Assembly: GCF_001045445.1 (NCBI RefSeq)
Contig: NZ_LFNF01000002.1
Location: 434,001-498,000, forward strand
Direction: 5' to 3'
Source of the DNA: Chryseobacterium sp. BLS98
GTDB taxonomy: Bacteria; Bacteroidota; Bacteroidia; Flavobacteriales; Weeksellaceae
Length of the DNA: 64,000 bases
Shown in pieces: positions 54,643 to 63,231 of this stretch. The notes under the pieces are model-generated. The model did no database searches, was not told where the DNA came from, and saw nothing but the letters and a program-made list of their open reading frames with translations. A program made the translations under genes and the position numbers. How positions within the stretch are numbered: the stretch's first letter is position 1; every line of letters begins with the position of its first letter.

Positions 54643-56907
54643 ATGAACTATTCAGCAGAACTCAAAAAATTCGTTACCAGCCAATATGTATATTCTGCGA
54701 TCAGAATTACGCTGGCAACTGTTCTGCCCTGTTTAGTTCTTGCCCATTTCGGGATTCTGAAAGAATACTTTCTTTTTCCTTTGGGAACCAGCTTTGTGGC
54801 ACTTTGTGACCAGCCCGGTCCTTTTATCAGAAGAAGAAATGCACTTACATTTGCTATTTTCTGCTTTGTTTTTGTGGCACTTATTGCCAGTCTCGTCATG
54901 AACTTCAAGGTGCTGGTCATTCTGGAAATCATCGTATTCGGAATGTTTTTCTCCCTGATTGGTGTTTACGGGCAGAGGCTTGCCGCAGTAGGATCGTTAT
55001 CTCTTGTTGTACTGGCCATTTTTATCGACGGGCACCTTACCGGCAGTAATATTTTTAAGAGCCTGCTCATATTTGCATCCGGATGTACCTGGTTCCTCCT
55101 GATTTTCCTGGTGGTTACTACCATTCAGCCCTATAAACTGGCCAGCCAGATGATTGGTGAAAATTATCTTCAGCTTGCTGAATTTTTAAAAATAAAAGCC
55201 AATTATTATCAGAAAAATCCGGATTTCGACAGACTGACTATCCAGGTTATTGCCAAACAGGTCGGAATTAAAAACCTGCAGGAAGAAACCCGGGAAACTG
55301 TTTTCAAGACCAGAACCATCGTTAATGAATCTACGACAACCAGTCGTCTTTTAATGCTGATGTTTCTGAATTCTATGGACCTTCATGAGAAGCTGATGAC
55401 CTCTGAAAGTGATTACCAGAAACTACAGCAGAGTTTTGAAGACAGCATGATCCTTGTCAATATTCATGATTACCTCAACCTGCTTGCGGATGAAATTACC
55501 AATATCGGGATATCACTTCAGATAGGAACAAGGGCAAAACCTATAGCCGATCTGGAACTTGAACTGAAAAATCTCAATTATCATTATTTCGAACTTCGCA
55601 ATAAGCAGCTGACTCCCGATAATCTGGAAAATTTCATGATCCTGCGCCAGATCCTGATGCGCATTAATGAAATTACAAAGGAGATCAACGAGATCTATAA
55701 AGTATTTTCGCAGAATATAAAGCTGGCAAAAAGTCTTTCCACAGGCCTGGATCTGAAAAAATTCATGCCTAATGAGGAAAAACTGAATTTTAAGGTTTTA
55801 AGGAACAATATTTCGCTTTCATCCTCGCACTTCAGGCACGCGATAAGAATTACTACAGCCTTGCTGGTGGGATACCTTTTTTCAATGTTTGATTTCCTTG
55901 GGCTTGGTCATACGTACTGGATACTTATTACCATCACTGCGATATTGAAGCCCGCCTACTCTATTACCAAAAAGAGGAACCTTCTCCGTCTTTACGGAAC
56001 CATTGCTGGAGCTGTTATTGCCTACGCAATTTTACATTTTATCGATATCAAGGGGCTATTATTTTCTATTTTGCTTTTGAGCATGATCATGTGTTTCAGC
56101 TTTCTGAAAGGCCGTTATTTTTGGGCGGTCCTGTTCATGACAATTTATGTATTCCTGAGTTTTAATTTTTTAAATCCCGGAAATGTAAATGTGATCTTTA
56201 AAGATAGAATTCTTGATACCTTCATTGCCGGTGTGATTGCCTTTGCAGTATCTTATATTGTTCTTCCGGTCTGGGAGCATACTCAGAATCTGGATCTGAT
56301 GAAGAAATCTGCAGCAGATAACCTGATCTATTTTGAAAGTGTTATTTCCAAATTCTTATATGGAAATTTTGATATTGAAGATTACAAGGTAAAACGGAAA
56401 AATGCTATCATTTCCCTTGCCAACCTTTCTGATAACTTCCAGAGAATGATCTCTGAGCCGAAGAACCAGCAGAAAAAACTGGAAGTGGTACACCAGTTTG
56501 TGGCCACTTCACATCTGATTACTGCCTACACTGCATCTTTGTCCCAGTATTCTAAAAACAACGAAAAATATCCCGAAATAGATGCTGAAAGCTGGAGCAG
56601 GAAGATAGAGGCAGAAATGCAGCAGACCTCAGTTTTGCTGAACGGAAATGAGATCAATGAAGCTTTAAAAATGGAAAGCCGCCTCGAACCGGAAGATTCT
56701 TCCATTGAAGACATGATTTTGAAAAGAAAAACGGAAATAGAGGAAAATGATGTTGTCGACCGCAGAGATCCTGATAAAATTTCACATTTAACGGAACTTA
56801 AAAACATCCATGATATATTGGAACTGATCTATGATGTAGCTAAAGAACAGAGAAAAGTTATCGAGAAATACAAAAACGAAGCTGATCCTATTCCTCCACA
56901 ATCGTGA
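54643..56907 (+). CDS. FUSC/YccS-family inner-membrane transporter
   Basis: 754 residues. Two membrane blocks (about residues 17-165 and 400-545), each with several helices, and two long cytoplasmic parts, as in the YccS/YhfK (FUSC) family. This family relates to aromatic-acid efflux and membrane stress. The last segment repeats the first (SSSHFRHAIRITTALLVGYL with YVYSAIRITLATVLPCLVL). The substrate is unknown. Its last 20 bp overlap the phosphopantetheinyl transferase gene, end to end. Confidence 0.88.
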   Translation: MNYSAELKKFVTSQYVYSAIRITLATVLPCLVLAHFGILKEYFLFPLGTSFVALCDQPGPFIRRRNALTFAIFCFVFVALIASLVMNFKVLVILEIIVFGMFFSLIGVYGQRLAAVGSLSLVVLAIFIDGHLTGSNIFKSLLIFASGCTWFLLIFLVVTTIQPYKLASQMIGENYLQLAEFLKIKANYYQKNPDFDRLTIQVIAKQVGIKNLQEETRETVFKTRTIVNESTTTSRLLMLMFLNSMDLHEKLMTSESDYQKLQQSFEDSMILVNIHDYLNLLADEITNIGISLQIGTRAKPIADLELELKNLNYHYFELRNKQLTPDNLENFMILRQILMRINEITKEINEIYKVFSQNIKLAKSLSTGLDLKKFMPNEEKLNFKVLRNNISLSSSHFRHAIRITTALLVGYLFSMFDFLGLGHTYWILITITAILKPAYSITKKRNLLRLYGTIAGAVIAYAILHFIDIKGLLFSILLLSMIMCFSFLKGRYFWAVLFMTIYVFLSFNFLNPGNVNVIFKDRILDTFIAGVIAFAVSYIVLPVWEHTQNLDLMKKSAADNLIYFESVISKFLYGNFDIEDYKVKRKNAIISLANLSDNFQRMISEPKNQQKKLEVVHQFVATSHLITAYTASLSQYSKNNEKYPEIDAESWSRKIEAEMQQTSVLLNGNEINEALKMESRLEPEDSSIEDMILKRKTEIEENDVVDRRDPDKISHLTELKNIHDILELIYDVAKEQRKVIEKYKNEADPIPPQS

Positions 56908-57502
56908 AGCAATAGTCATCAAAAAATTCTACTCTCGCTTTGAACTCGTCTGAAAACTGCTCATCATAAACCCTGCAGCTGATCTTGTGAAGGTATTTAA
57001 TCTCAAACGGCTTCACTTCATAATTTTTTTTCAGGGACCAGTATTTCGAGTGGTGGATTTTGTACATACTTTCCTTTACACTCCAGATAATAGTATAAAA
57101 CGTCACGGAATTATTTTCAGGAATGAATCCCCTTTCATTTTCGTAGGTGAACTTGTCGATAACCCTTAAAATCTTAGGATTGAATTTTTCGATATCAATG
57201 CCTATTTTATTTTTGGAAATGGCAATAGCAGCAAAAGGAAATGAATGGGTAATGGAAATCTCTGCATCCTTAGGGGACAGAAACGGTTCCTTCTCTTTGT
57301 ATAGAATTTTAGAATGAGGCTTTAAACCTTTTAAAAGTTTACGCACCATTAGCACTTCCAGAAGTTTTTTAGGATGATAATCTTTTACCTTTTCGGCATT
57401 TTCAGGTTCCAGGAGCTCGTTGATATCAAGTTCTTCGCTTTCATCATATTTCCATACGAGGATCGTGGCATTGTCATCTGAAAAATCTCGGTAAAGGGGC
57501 AT
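56888..57502 (-). CDS. 4'-phosphopantetheinyl transferase family protein
   Basis: 204 residues, Sfp/AcpS-like. Key motifs: NKIGIDIEKFNPKI (metal-binding Asp/Glu) and IIWSVKESMYKIHH (the WxxKEA-like helix). It would attach the 4'-phosphopantetheine arm of CoA to a carrier protein. No polyketide, peptide synthetase or acyl-carrier gene is nearby, so the partner is not shown. It converges with the FUSC gene with 20 bp of overlap. Confidence 0.88.
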   Translation of the reverse strand: MPLYRDFSDDNATILVWKYDESEELDINELLEPENAEKVKDYHPKKLLEVLMVRKLLKGLKPHSKILYKEKEPFLSPKDAEISITHSFPFAAIAISKNKIGIDIEKFNPKILRVIDKFTYENERGFIPENNSVTFYTIIWSVKESMYKIHHSKYWSLKKNYEVKPFEIKYLHKISCRVYDEQFSDEFKARVEFFDDYCFTIVEE

Positions 57503-57530
57503 CGTTTTTTTATTCGATAAAAGTAGTGAA

Positions 57531-57660
57531 AAGATGTGGAAGTTGAAAGGGATTGAAGACGGATGCAGGAAGATGGAGGTTACTTACAACTTACGCAATA
57601 ACTTTAGTCTTAATATTGATAAACCTCCATCTCCCCTCTTTCCTTCTTATTTCGACTGAT
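57531..57660. repeat. inverted purine/pyrimidine arms with heptad phasing
   Basis: This is in the 314-bp gap 57503-57816. The left arm (about 57531-57590) is G/A-rich with units like AAGATGG and AGGTTAC about every 7 bp. The right arm (57621-57655) is C/T-rich. A perfect 11-bp pair AGATGGAGGTT (57571-57581) and AACCTCCATCT (57622-57632) links them. Confidence 0.55.
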
Positions 57661-57769
57661 GATTCACATCATTTGTATGCCCAAGAATTTCAACATTAAA
57701 TAACATAAACAACTTTTAATCTCATCATTTGAACTCGATCTGCCGTTTTTTTATCTTAATTATTAATTG

Positions 57770-57777
57770 TAATTTTG
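57770..57777 (+). promoter_or_regulatory. -7 promoter element of ahcY
   Basis: TAATTTTG, an exact TAnnTTTG match 39 nt before the ATG. Confidence 0.5.
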
Positions 57778-57816
57778 CATTTCGTTATCAACTGAATTTA
57801 AATTTATTCATTACAT

Positions 57817-59133
57817 ATGAGTACTACAACACAATACGTTCCTTACAAAGTGAAGGACATATCCCTAGCAGAATGGGGAAGAAAAGAAATTACCCTTGCC
57901 GAAGCAGAAATGCCAGGTTTGATGTCTATCCGTGAAGAATACGGACCGTCTCAGCCTCTGAAAGGTGCAAGAATCGCAGGATGTCTTCACATGACGATCC
58001 AAACTGCTGTGCTTATCGAGACATTGGTGGCTTTAGGAGCTGAAGTTACCTGGTCTTCTTGTAATATTTTCTCAACTCAGGACCATGCTGCTGCTGCTAT
58101 TGCTGCTGCCGGAATTCCTGTTTATGCATGGAAAGGTCTGAATGAAGAAGAGTTTGACTGGTGTATTGAGCAGACTTTATTCTTCGGTGAAGACAGAAAA
58201 CCATTGAACATGATTTTGGATGATGGTGGAGATTTAACAAACATGGTGTTTGATAGATACCCTGAATTCACAAAAGATATCAAAGGGCTTTCTGAAGAAA
58301 CTACTACAGGAGTACACAGACTTTACGAAAGAATGAAGAACGGAACTTTAGTAATGCCTGCCATCAACGTAAACGATTCAGTTACTAAATCTAAATTCGA
58401 CAACAAATACGGATGTAAAGAATCTGCAGTAGATGCTGTAAGAAGAGCTACAGACGTAATGCTTGCCGGTAAAAGAGTGGTAGTTTGCGGATACGGAGAC
58501 GTAGGTAAGGGTACTGCTGCATCTTTCAGAGGAGCAGGTTCTATCGTTACTGTTACTGAAATTGATCCAATCTGTGCGCTTCAGGCTGCCATGGACGGTT
58601 ACGAAGTAAAAAGATTAGATACCGTTGTAGACAACGCTGATATCATCATCACTACTACAGGAAACTTCAACATTGTAAGAGGAGAGCATTTCCTTAAAAT
58701 GAAAGACAAGGCAATCGTTTGTAACATCGGCCACTTCGATAATGAAATCGATATGGCATGGTTAAACAAAAACTACGGTTCTACAAAATCTGAAGTTAAG
58801 CCTCAGGTAGACATCTACACATTAGAAGGCGGGAAAGAAGTAATTATTCTTGCTGAAGGTAGATTGGTAAACTTAGGATGTGCAACAGGGCATCCAAGTT
58901 TCGTAATGTCGAACTCTTTCTCTAACCAGACTTTGGCTCAGATCGAACTTTGGAACAACTCTGCTGCTTACAAAAATGAAGTATATATGCTTCCTAAGCA
59001 CTTAGATGAGAAAGTAGCTGCTTTACACCTTAAAAAATTAAGCGTTGAACTGGAAACTCTTTCTCCGGAACAGGCTGAATATATTGGTGTAGATGTAAAA
59101 GGGCCATTCAAGCCTGAGTACTACAGATACTAA
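57817..59133 (+). CDS. ahcY: adenosylhomocysteinase
   Basis: 438 residues. It splits S-adenosyl-homocysteine to homocysteine and adenosine, using bound NAD+. Conserved parts: [58 protein letters not shown] (Rossmann loop), and the end [10 protein letters not shown]. It is monocistronic with a terminator. No SAM/SAH riboswitch was found in the leader. Confidence 0.98.
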   Translation: MSTTTQYVPYKVKDISLAEWGRKEITLAEAEMPGLMSIREEYGPSQPLKGARIAGCLHMTIQTAVLIETLVALGAEVTWSSCNIFSTQDHAAAAIAAAGIPVYAWKGLNEEEFDWCIEQTLFFGEDRKPLNMILDDGGDLTNMVFDRYPEFTKDIKGLSEETTTGVHRLYERMKNGTLVMPAINVNDSVTKSKFDNKYGCKESAVDAVRRATDVMLAGKRVVVCGYGDVGKGTAASFRGAGSIVTVTEIDPICALQAAMDGYEVKRLDTVVDNADIIITTTGNFNIVRGEHFLKMKDKAIVCNIGHFDNEIDMAWLNKNYGSTKSEVKPQVDIYTLEGGKEVIILAEGRLVNLGCATGHPSFVMSNSFSNQTLAQIELWNNSAAYKNEVYMLPKHLDEKVAALHLKKLSVELETLSPEQAEYIGVDVKGPFKPEYYRY

Positions 59134-59157
59134 TATTTTTTAATCTTAATATAATAA

Positions 59158-59190
59158 AGGCTTTTCAGGTTTCTGGAAAGTCTTTTTTTT
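59158..59190 (+). terminator. terminator of ahcY
   Basis: Imperfect stem AGGCTTTTCAG/CTGGAAAGTCT (with G-T pairs), then a run of eight T. Confidence 0.8.
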
Positions 59191-59431
59191 GTATGCTTTT
59201 GGAGCTGTTTCTCACTATCCGCTTCTACTCCTCGCGCAAGCCAGGCTTAACCTCACTGCTGTGGGGTAACCGTTTTTATCAGGGCTAGTGAAATCCTTAT
59301 CTCCCCTCTTCCCATATTTTCCCATATTTCACCATATTTTCATTAAAAAAACAACCATAAACCATGTAATTTATTAAAAATTTGCACTATTTTATTTATT
59401 TATATATATTTATTTTTCAAAATATTGTTTT

Positions 59432-61054
59432 ATGATTAAAAAACTACTAACTTTTTTTTTGTTAATTTTTCTGCTCCAAATGAAAGCTCAAAACGAGTTT
59501 ATTACTATATGGAAACCCAATAATACTTCCTCACCCGTTAATGCTACTTCACAAACAAACTCAAATCAAATATGGTTTCCCGGTGTAGGAGAAAATTACA
59601 CCATTGCATGGGAAGAAGTAGGCTATCCGCAACATTCCGGAATGATGCAAAATGTAACTTCTACTCTACAAATCCTTATCGATTTCGGAACCCCATTAAA
59701 CCCTAACCCTTCTGCAGCAACCTACAGGTTGAAAGTAAGCAATGGTAATGGAACTTTCAGACATCTGAAATTCGGAATTCCCAATCAAGTAGTTACGCCC
59801 GGGATTGTATTGTCATGGACCTTATTTGGAAGTACAGAAAAACTGATTGATATTGAACAGTGGGGGAATATTCATTGGGATTCTATGAATGCTGCATTCG
59901 TTGAGTGCAAAAATATGCAGATGAGTGCAACGGATATTCCTGATTTATCAGGTGTTACGGACGCTTCTTACATGTTCCATAATGCTATGAAATTCTTTGG
60001 AAATTCTTCAATGGCCTTCTGGGATACCTCTGTGATCAAAAACTTCAGATCCATGTTCGCATACGGTCCCAATAATTTGGTTGTCCCTCCGGATTCTTTC
60101 AATCCTCCTATCAGCTCATGGAATACTTCGTCTGCAGAAAATATGAGCTTTATGTTTAATAGCAGAAAATCATTCAATCAAAATCTGAATAGCTGGAATG
60201 TGTCCAATGTAAAAAACTTTTCATACATGTTTGCTTCATGCGATTCCTACAACCAGCCTGTAGACCAATGGGATGTTTCCAATGCAGAAGATATATCTTA
60301 TATGTTCCATTATATTCCTGATTTCAACCAGCCACTCAGCACATGGAATACGTCTAATGTTATTAATATGGAGCACATATTTCATGGAGATTCGGCTTTC
60401 AATCAACCTCTGGAAACCTGGGATGTAAGCAATGTCACCAATATGGATACGTCTTTCTCCAGTGCCTCCAGTTTCAATCAGCCCTTGAGTACCTGGGATA
60501 CCCGAAAAGTAACCAATATGATGTCTTTATTTTCGGATGCCTCAAGTTTTAATCAGTCACTTGAAACATGGAACCTGAAATCTTTAACCTCACCATTTTT
60601 GATGATTTATCAGACTGGACTGGATTGTGACAACTACAGCCGAACACTCAGAGGATGGGCACAGAATCAGGAAACACCTAATAACCTTGTGCTGGGGCCA
60701 CTCTCTCCCTATGTATATTCTCTTGATGTTTCTATATGGAGAGATACCCTTATCAGCAAAGGATGGACATTCACCGGTGATAATATAGGAGAATGCAGAA
60801 TGCTTGGAGTTTCGGATACACCTCCAGTCAATGCTACTTCTATATTTCCCAATCCGGCAGAGAAATTCATTTATATTAAAAACATCGCGGATATGAAAAG
60901 CTATGTGATTCTGGATGCATCAGGCAGAATGATCGCCAAAGATTCTTTAACAAAAGATGTGATCAACATAGAAACCTTACCTCCCGGAAATTATTTCTTA
61001 CAGATTATTACCAAAAATAAAATTCATACATTGAAACTGATCAAAAGTAAATAA
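59432..61054 (+). CDS. BspA-like repeat surface protein with T9SS type A tail
   Basis: 540 residues. Signal peptide (MIKKLLTFFLLIFLLQMKAQ). About eight repeats of 24-25 residues near residues 175-395 with the BspA/DUF285 pattern (W-N/D-V/T-S-NVxNMxxMF...FNQPL). The last about 75 residues (FPNPAEKFIYIKN...GNYFLQIITKNKIHTLKLIK) form a T9SS type A sorting domain. It should be secreted by T9SS and held on the cell surface, with PorV/PorU in this same window. Related repeat proteins bind host or other cell components, but the target here is unknown. Confidence 0.92.
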   Translation: MIKKLLTFFLLIFLLQMKAQNEFITIWKPNNTSSPVNATSQTNSNQIWFPGVGENYTIAWEEVGYPQHSGMMQNVTSTLQILIDFGTPLNPNPSAATYRLKVSNGNGTFRHLKFGIPNQVVTPGIVLSWTLFGSTEKLIDIEQWGNIHWDSMNAAFVECKNMQMSATDIPDLSGVTDASYMFHNAMKFFGNSSMAFWDTSVIKNFRSMFAYGPNNLVVPPDSFNPPISSWNTSSAENMSFMFNSRKSFNQNLNSWNVSNVKNFSYMFASCDSYNQPVDQWDVSNAEDISYMFHYIPDFNQPLSTWNTSNVINMEHIFHGDSAFNQPLETWDVSNVTNMDTSFSSASSFNQPLSTWDTRKVTNMMSLFSDASSFNQSLETWNLKSLTSPFLMIYQTGLDCDNYSRTLRGWAQNQETPNNLVLGPLSPYVYSLDVSIWRDTLISKGWTFTGDNIGECRMLGVSDTPPVNATSIFPNPAEKFIYIKNIADMKSYVILDASGRMIAKDSLTKDVINIETLPPGNYFLQIITKNKIHTLKLIKSK

Positions 61055-61097
61055 AAATAAGGCCTCACTATTTCATATCAGTCGGGCCTTATTTTTT
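61053..61097. terminator. bidirectional terminator
   Basis: A 12-bp stem AAAAATAAGGCC/GGCCTTATTTTT (61053-61064 with 61085-61096) between the convergent BspA-like gene and purE. Confidence 0.85.
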
Positions 61098-61099
61098 AA

Positions 61100-61609
61100 T
61101 TATTTATCATATTGATTAGGATGTTGTGCTTTGATCACATCCACTGTTCCCAATACTTTATCTTTCAGAGTATCCTGATATTTCTGAAGCTTTTCTGCTA
61201 CTTCAGGATTTCCGCTTCCTAAAATTTTAGCCGCAAGAATTCCTGCATTCAAAGCTCCGTTTAAAGCTACCGTAGCTACCGGAATACCTCCGGGCATTTG
61301 AAGAATAGACAATACGGAATCCCATCCGTCAATAGAATTGCTCGATAGAATCGGAACCCCGATCACAGGTAAAGTCGTGCAGCTGGCTACCATTCCCGGA
61401 AGGTGTGCAGCACCTCCTGCTCCTGCGATAATTACTTTAAGACCTCTTTCCTTTGCTGTTTTCGCATAATCAAACATTCTTTCAGGAGTTCTGTGTGCCG
61501 AAACTACTGTCAGTTCGTATGGAATATCAAAGCTTTTCAAAAAACTTGCAGCCTGTTCCATAATCGGCAGATCGCTCTGGCTGCCCATAATAATTCCTAC
61601 CATCTTCAA
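61100..61609 (-). CDS. purE: 5-(carboxyamino)imidazole ribonucleotide mutase
   Basis: 169 residues, class I PurE. It moves the carboxylate of N5-CAIR to give CAIR in purine synthesis. Phosphate loop [29 protein letters not shown] with the catalytic His, [14 protein letters not shown], and [20 protein letters not shown]. It is alone, without purK adjacent. A -7 motif lies at 61626-61633. Confidence 0.96.
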   Translation of the reverse strand: MKMVGIIMGSQSDLPIMEQAASFLKSFDIPYELTVVSAHRTPERMFDYAKTAKERGLKVIIAGAGGAAHLPGMVASCTTLPVIGVPILSSNSIDGWDSVLSILQMPGGIPVATVALNGALNAGILAAKILGSGNPEVAEKLQKYQDTLKDKVLGTVDVIKAQHPNQYDK

Positions 61610-61625
61610 TTTTTTATTAGATGGT

Positions 61626-61633
61626 CAAAGATA
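61626..61633 (-). promoter_or_regulatory. -7 promoter element of purE
   Basis: On the minus strand TATCTTTG, an exact TAnnTTTG match 16 nt before the ATG. The upstream side carries a 19-bp tandem duplication. Confidence 0.45.
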
Positions 61634-61648
61634 AAAAAATATAACCTT

Positions 61649-61686
61649 TAATACACATTTCTTCCTATAATACACATTTCTTCCTA
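61649..61686. repeat. 19-bp exact tandem duplication upstream of purE
   Basis: TAATACACATTTCTTCCTA occurs twice head to tail (61649-61667 and 61668-61686) with no mismatch, starting 15 bp beyond the purE -7 motif. Confidence 0.9.
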
Positions 61687-61760
61687 CCCCTTTCAGGTAA
61701 GAAGGGATGAAAAATATTTCAATCTATGCAATCAGATAAAAAAGTTAAACTGTGTTAATT

Positions 61761-61794
61761 TTGGATCGCCATTATTATTTTTTTCCAATATTTG
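61761..61794 (+). promoter_or_regulatory. possible promoter of the GG-leader peptide gene
   Basis: TTG (61761-61763), 23 bp, then AATATTTG (61787-61794), one mismatch from TAnnTTTG; about 29 nt before the ATG. Confidence 0.35.
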
Positions 61795-61823
61795 TTTCAC
61801 CAACAACATAAAATTTACATGTA

Positions 61824-61964
61824 ATGAAAAATTTAAAAAAGCTTAAAAAAGAAGAATTGAAAAAAGTTTTAGGAGGTATGGAGCCCTGCAAATTCCAACT
61901 TTGCTTTAGAGACGGCAAATGGACATGTGTCCCTTATGACACATGTGGAGGATTCGAACCTTAA
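61824..61964 (+). CDS. double-glycine-leader cysteine-rich peptide (bacteriocin-like)
   Basis: 46 residues, read directly from the sequence. The leader MKNLKKLKKEELKKVLGG (residues 1-18) is lysine-rich, amphipathic and ends in Gly17-Gly18, the classical cut site of C39-peptidase exporters. The core (28 residues) has four Cys at 22, 27, 35 and 41, one Trp and an acidic C-terminus, and could form two disulfides or carry modifications. A strong terminator follows 6 bp after the stop, so the gene is a unit. No C39-peptidase ABC exporter, lanthipeptide enzyme or radical-SAM gene is within the window. Bacteroidota genomes carry similar leaders on many short peptides. Function unknown. Confidence 0.82.
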   Translation: MKNLKKLKKEELKKVLGGMEPCKFQLCFRDGKWTCVPYDTCGGFEP

Positions 61965-61970
61965 AAAAAC

Positions 61971-62003
61971 AAGAGAGTACATTTTGAATGTACTCTCTTT
62001 TAT
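61971..62003 (+). terminator. terminator of the GG-leader peptide gene
   Basis: A perfect 13-bp stem AAGAGAGTACATT/AATGTACTCTCTT with a 3-nt loop; T-rich tail. Confidence 0.9.
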
Positions 62004-62105
62004 TATATACTTTATCAGTTGTTCTGTACCTTCAAAAAATACAACAACTGTACCCATTCGCTTTATTCCATAACAGGTATATTTGTTCGCTATACCTGAT
62101 TCACA

Positions 62106-63011
62106 TTGAAAGATTATAAACTCATTTTTGCCGTTCTCACGGTCGCTCTTGTTTGGGGAACTACATTTCTGGCTATCCGTGTTGCTGTGGAAACAATTCC
62201 TGCGTGGTTTGTAGCCGGGATACGTCAGTTTCTGGCAGCCATGATTATGCTTACCATCCTTCTTTCAAAAAAAGAATTTAAATGGATAGGCTGGAAAAGC
62301 CTTGGTTATCAGGTTATTTTCGCCTCCCTTATGCTTGTGGTAGCCAATGGAATGACAACCGTTGCGGAAGAAACCGTATCCAGCAGTCTTGCTTCATTAA
62401 TCAGTGCATGTTCCCCGATTCTTGTATTCCTGGGAAGTGTGGCTGTTGGTCTTCAGAAATTCAGTTTCCGGGCTCTTGCAGGTGTACTTTTATGTTTCAG
62501 CGGAATCCTGTTTATCTTCTGGGACGGAATACAGGATCTGGCGAATCCACAATACAGAACAGGGATGATCTTCCTTTTCTGTGCAATTGCCGGATGGGCC
62601 TCAGGAACTATTTTCACCAAAAAACTCAATATCCAGAGTGGTAATATTACCCTGAACCTTTTTTATCAGTTCCTGTTTGCAGGCACTGTACAAATTATTT
62701 TTGCCTTCTTCTTTTCAGAGAATTATAATTTCGGAAACTGGAGCTTCAAAAGTATTTCGGCCATGCTTTATCTGGCTGTTTTTGGTTCTGTTGCTGCTTT
62801 TTTTGCCTTCCATTATGCCTTAACCAAAATTTCGCCGGTACAGGTTTCCATCCTTGCTTATGTGAATACAATCATTGCTATATTTCTGGGATGGCTCATT
62901 ATGGACGAAAAAATTTCACTCAAATTTATTCTTGCAGCAGTGATGATCATATGCGGTGTTTTTATTATCAATTACAAACCCGAAATGTTCAGAAGACAGA
63001 AGACTACATAA
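62106..63011 (+). CDS. EamA/DMT-family transporter
   Basis: 301 residues, ten hydrophobic segments in two EamA repeats (KLIFAVLTVALVWGTTFLAIRV and TGMIFLFCAIAGWASGTIFTKK). A drug/metabolite exporter of unknown substrate. The start must be TTG at 62106: an in-frame TGA lies at 62097-62099 and the next in-frame ATG is Met47, too late to keep the first helices. It ends FIINYKPEMFRRQK. Confidence 0.9.
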   Translation: MKDYKLIFAVLTVALVWGTTFLAIRVAVETIPAWFVAGIRQFLAAMIMLTILLSKKEFKWIGWKSLGYQVIFASLMLVVANGMTTVAEETVSSSLASLISACSPILVFLGSVAVGLQKFSFRALAGVLLCFSGILFIFWDGIQDLANPQYRTGMIFLFCAIAGWASGTIFTKKLNIQSGNITLNLFYQFLFAGTVQIIFAFFFSENYNFGNWSFKSISAMLYLAVFGSVAAFFAFHYALTKISPVQVSILAYVNTIIAIFLGWLIMDEKISLKFILAAVMIICGVFIINYKPEMFRRQKTT

Positions 63012-63064
63012 GAAGACAAACAGGATTACACTGAAATCTAAAAACAATCATACCCACTTCCATA

Positions 63065-63125
63065 TCCCCCTCCTTTGGAAGGGTGGCGAAAATTCATAGA
63101 ATTTTTGACGGGATGGTTTACAATT
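63065..63125. repeat. spacer with two weak inverted repeats
   Basis: Contains CCCTCCTTTGGAAGGG and AAAATTCATAGAATTTT-like dyads next to each other. It resembles a dispersed spacer sequence I associate with this bacterial group, but no second copy is in the window. Confidence 0.35.
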
Positions 63126-63231
63126 TCACATCATCCTATCAATAAAATCTTCTTCCATTTAAGCTTACAACACAGGCAAATTTCATATTTTCCTTATTTT
63201 TCCCTATATTGTTTACACCAACATTAACAAT

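Noticed and set aside
57690..57816. SAM/SAH riboswitch before ahcY
   Set aside because: The leader is short and AT-rich with no GC-rich pseudoknot elements; only a -7 promoter motif is visible.
61869..62057. 62-codon minus-strand frame over the GG-leader peptide gene
   Set aside because: It crosses the terminator hairpin and shows no domain, while the plus-strand peptide has leader, terminator and compact layout.
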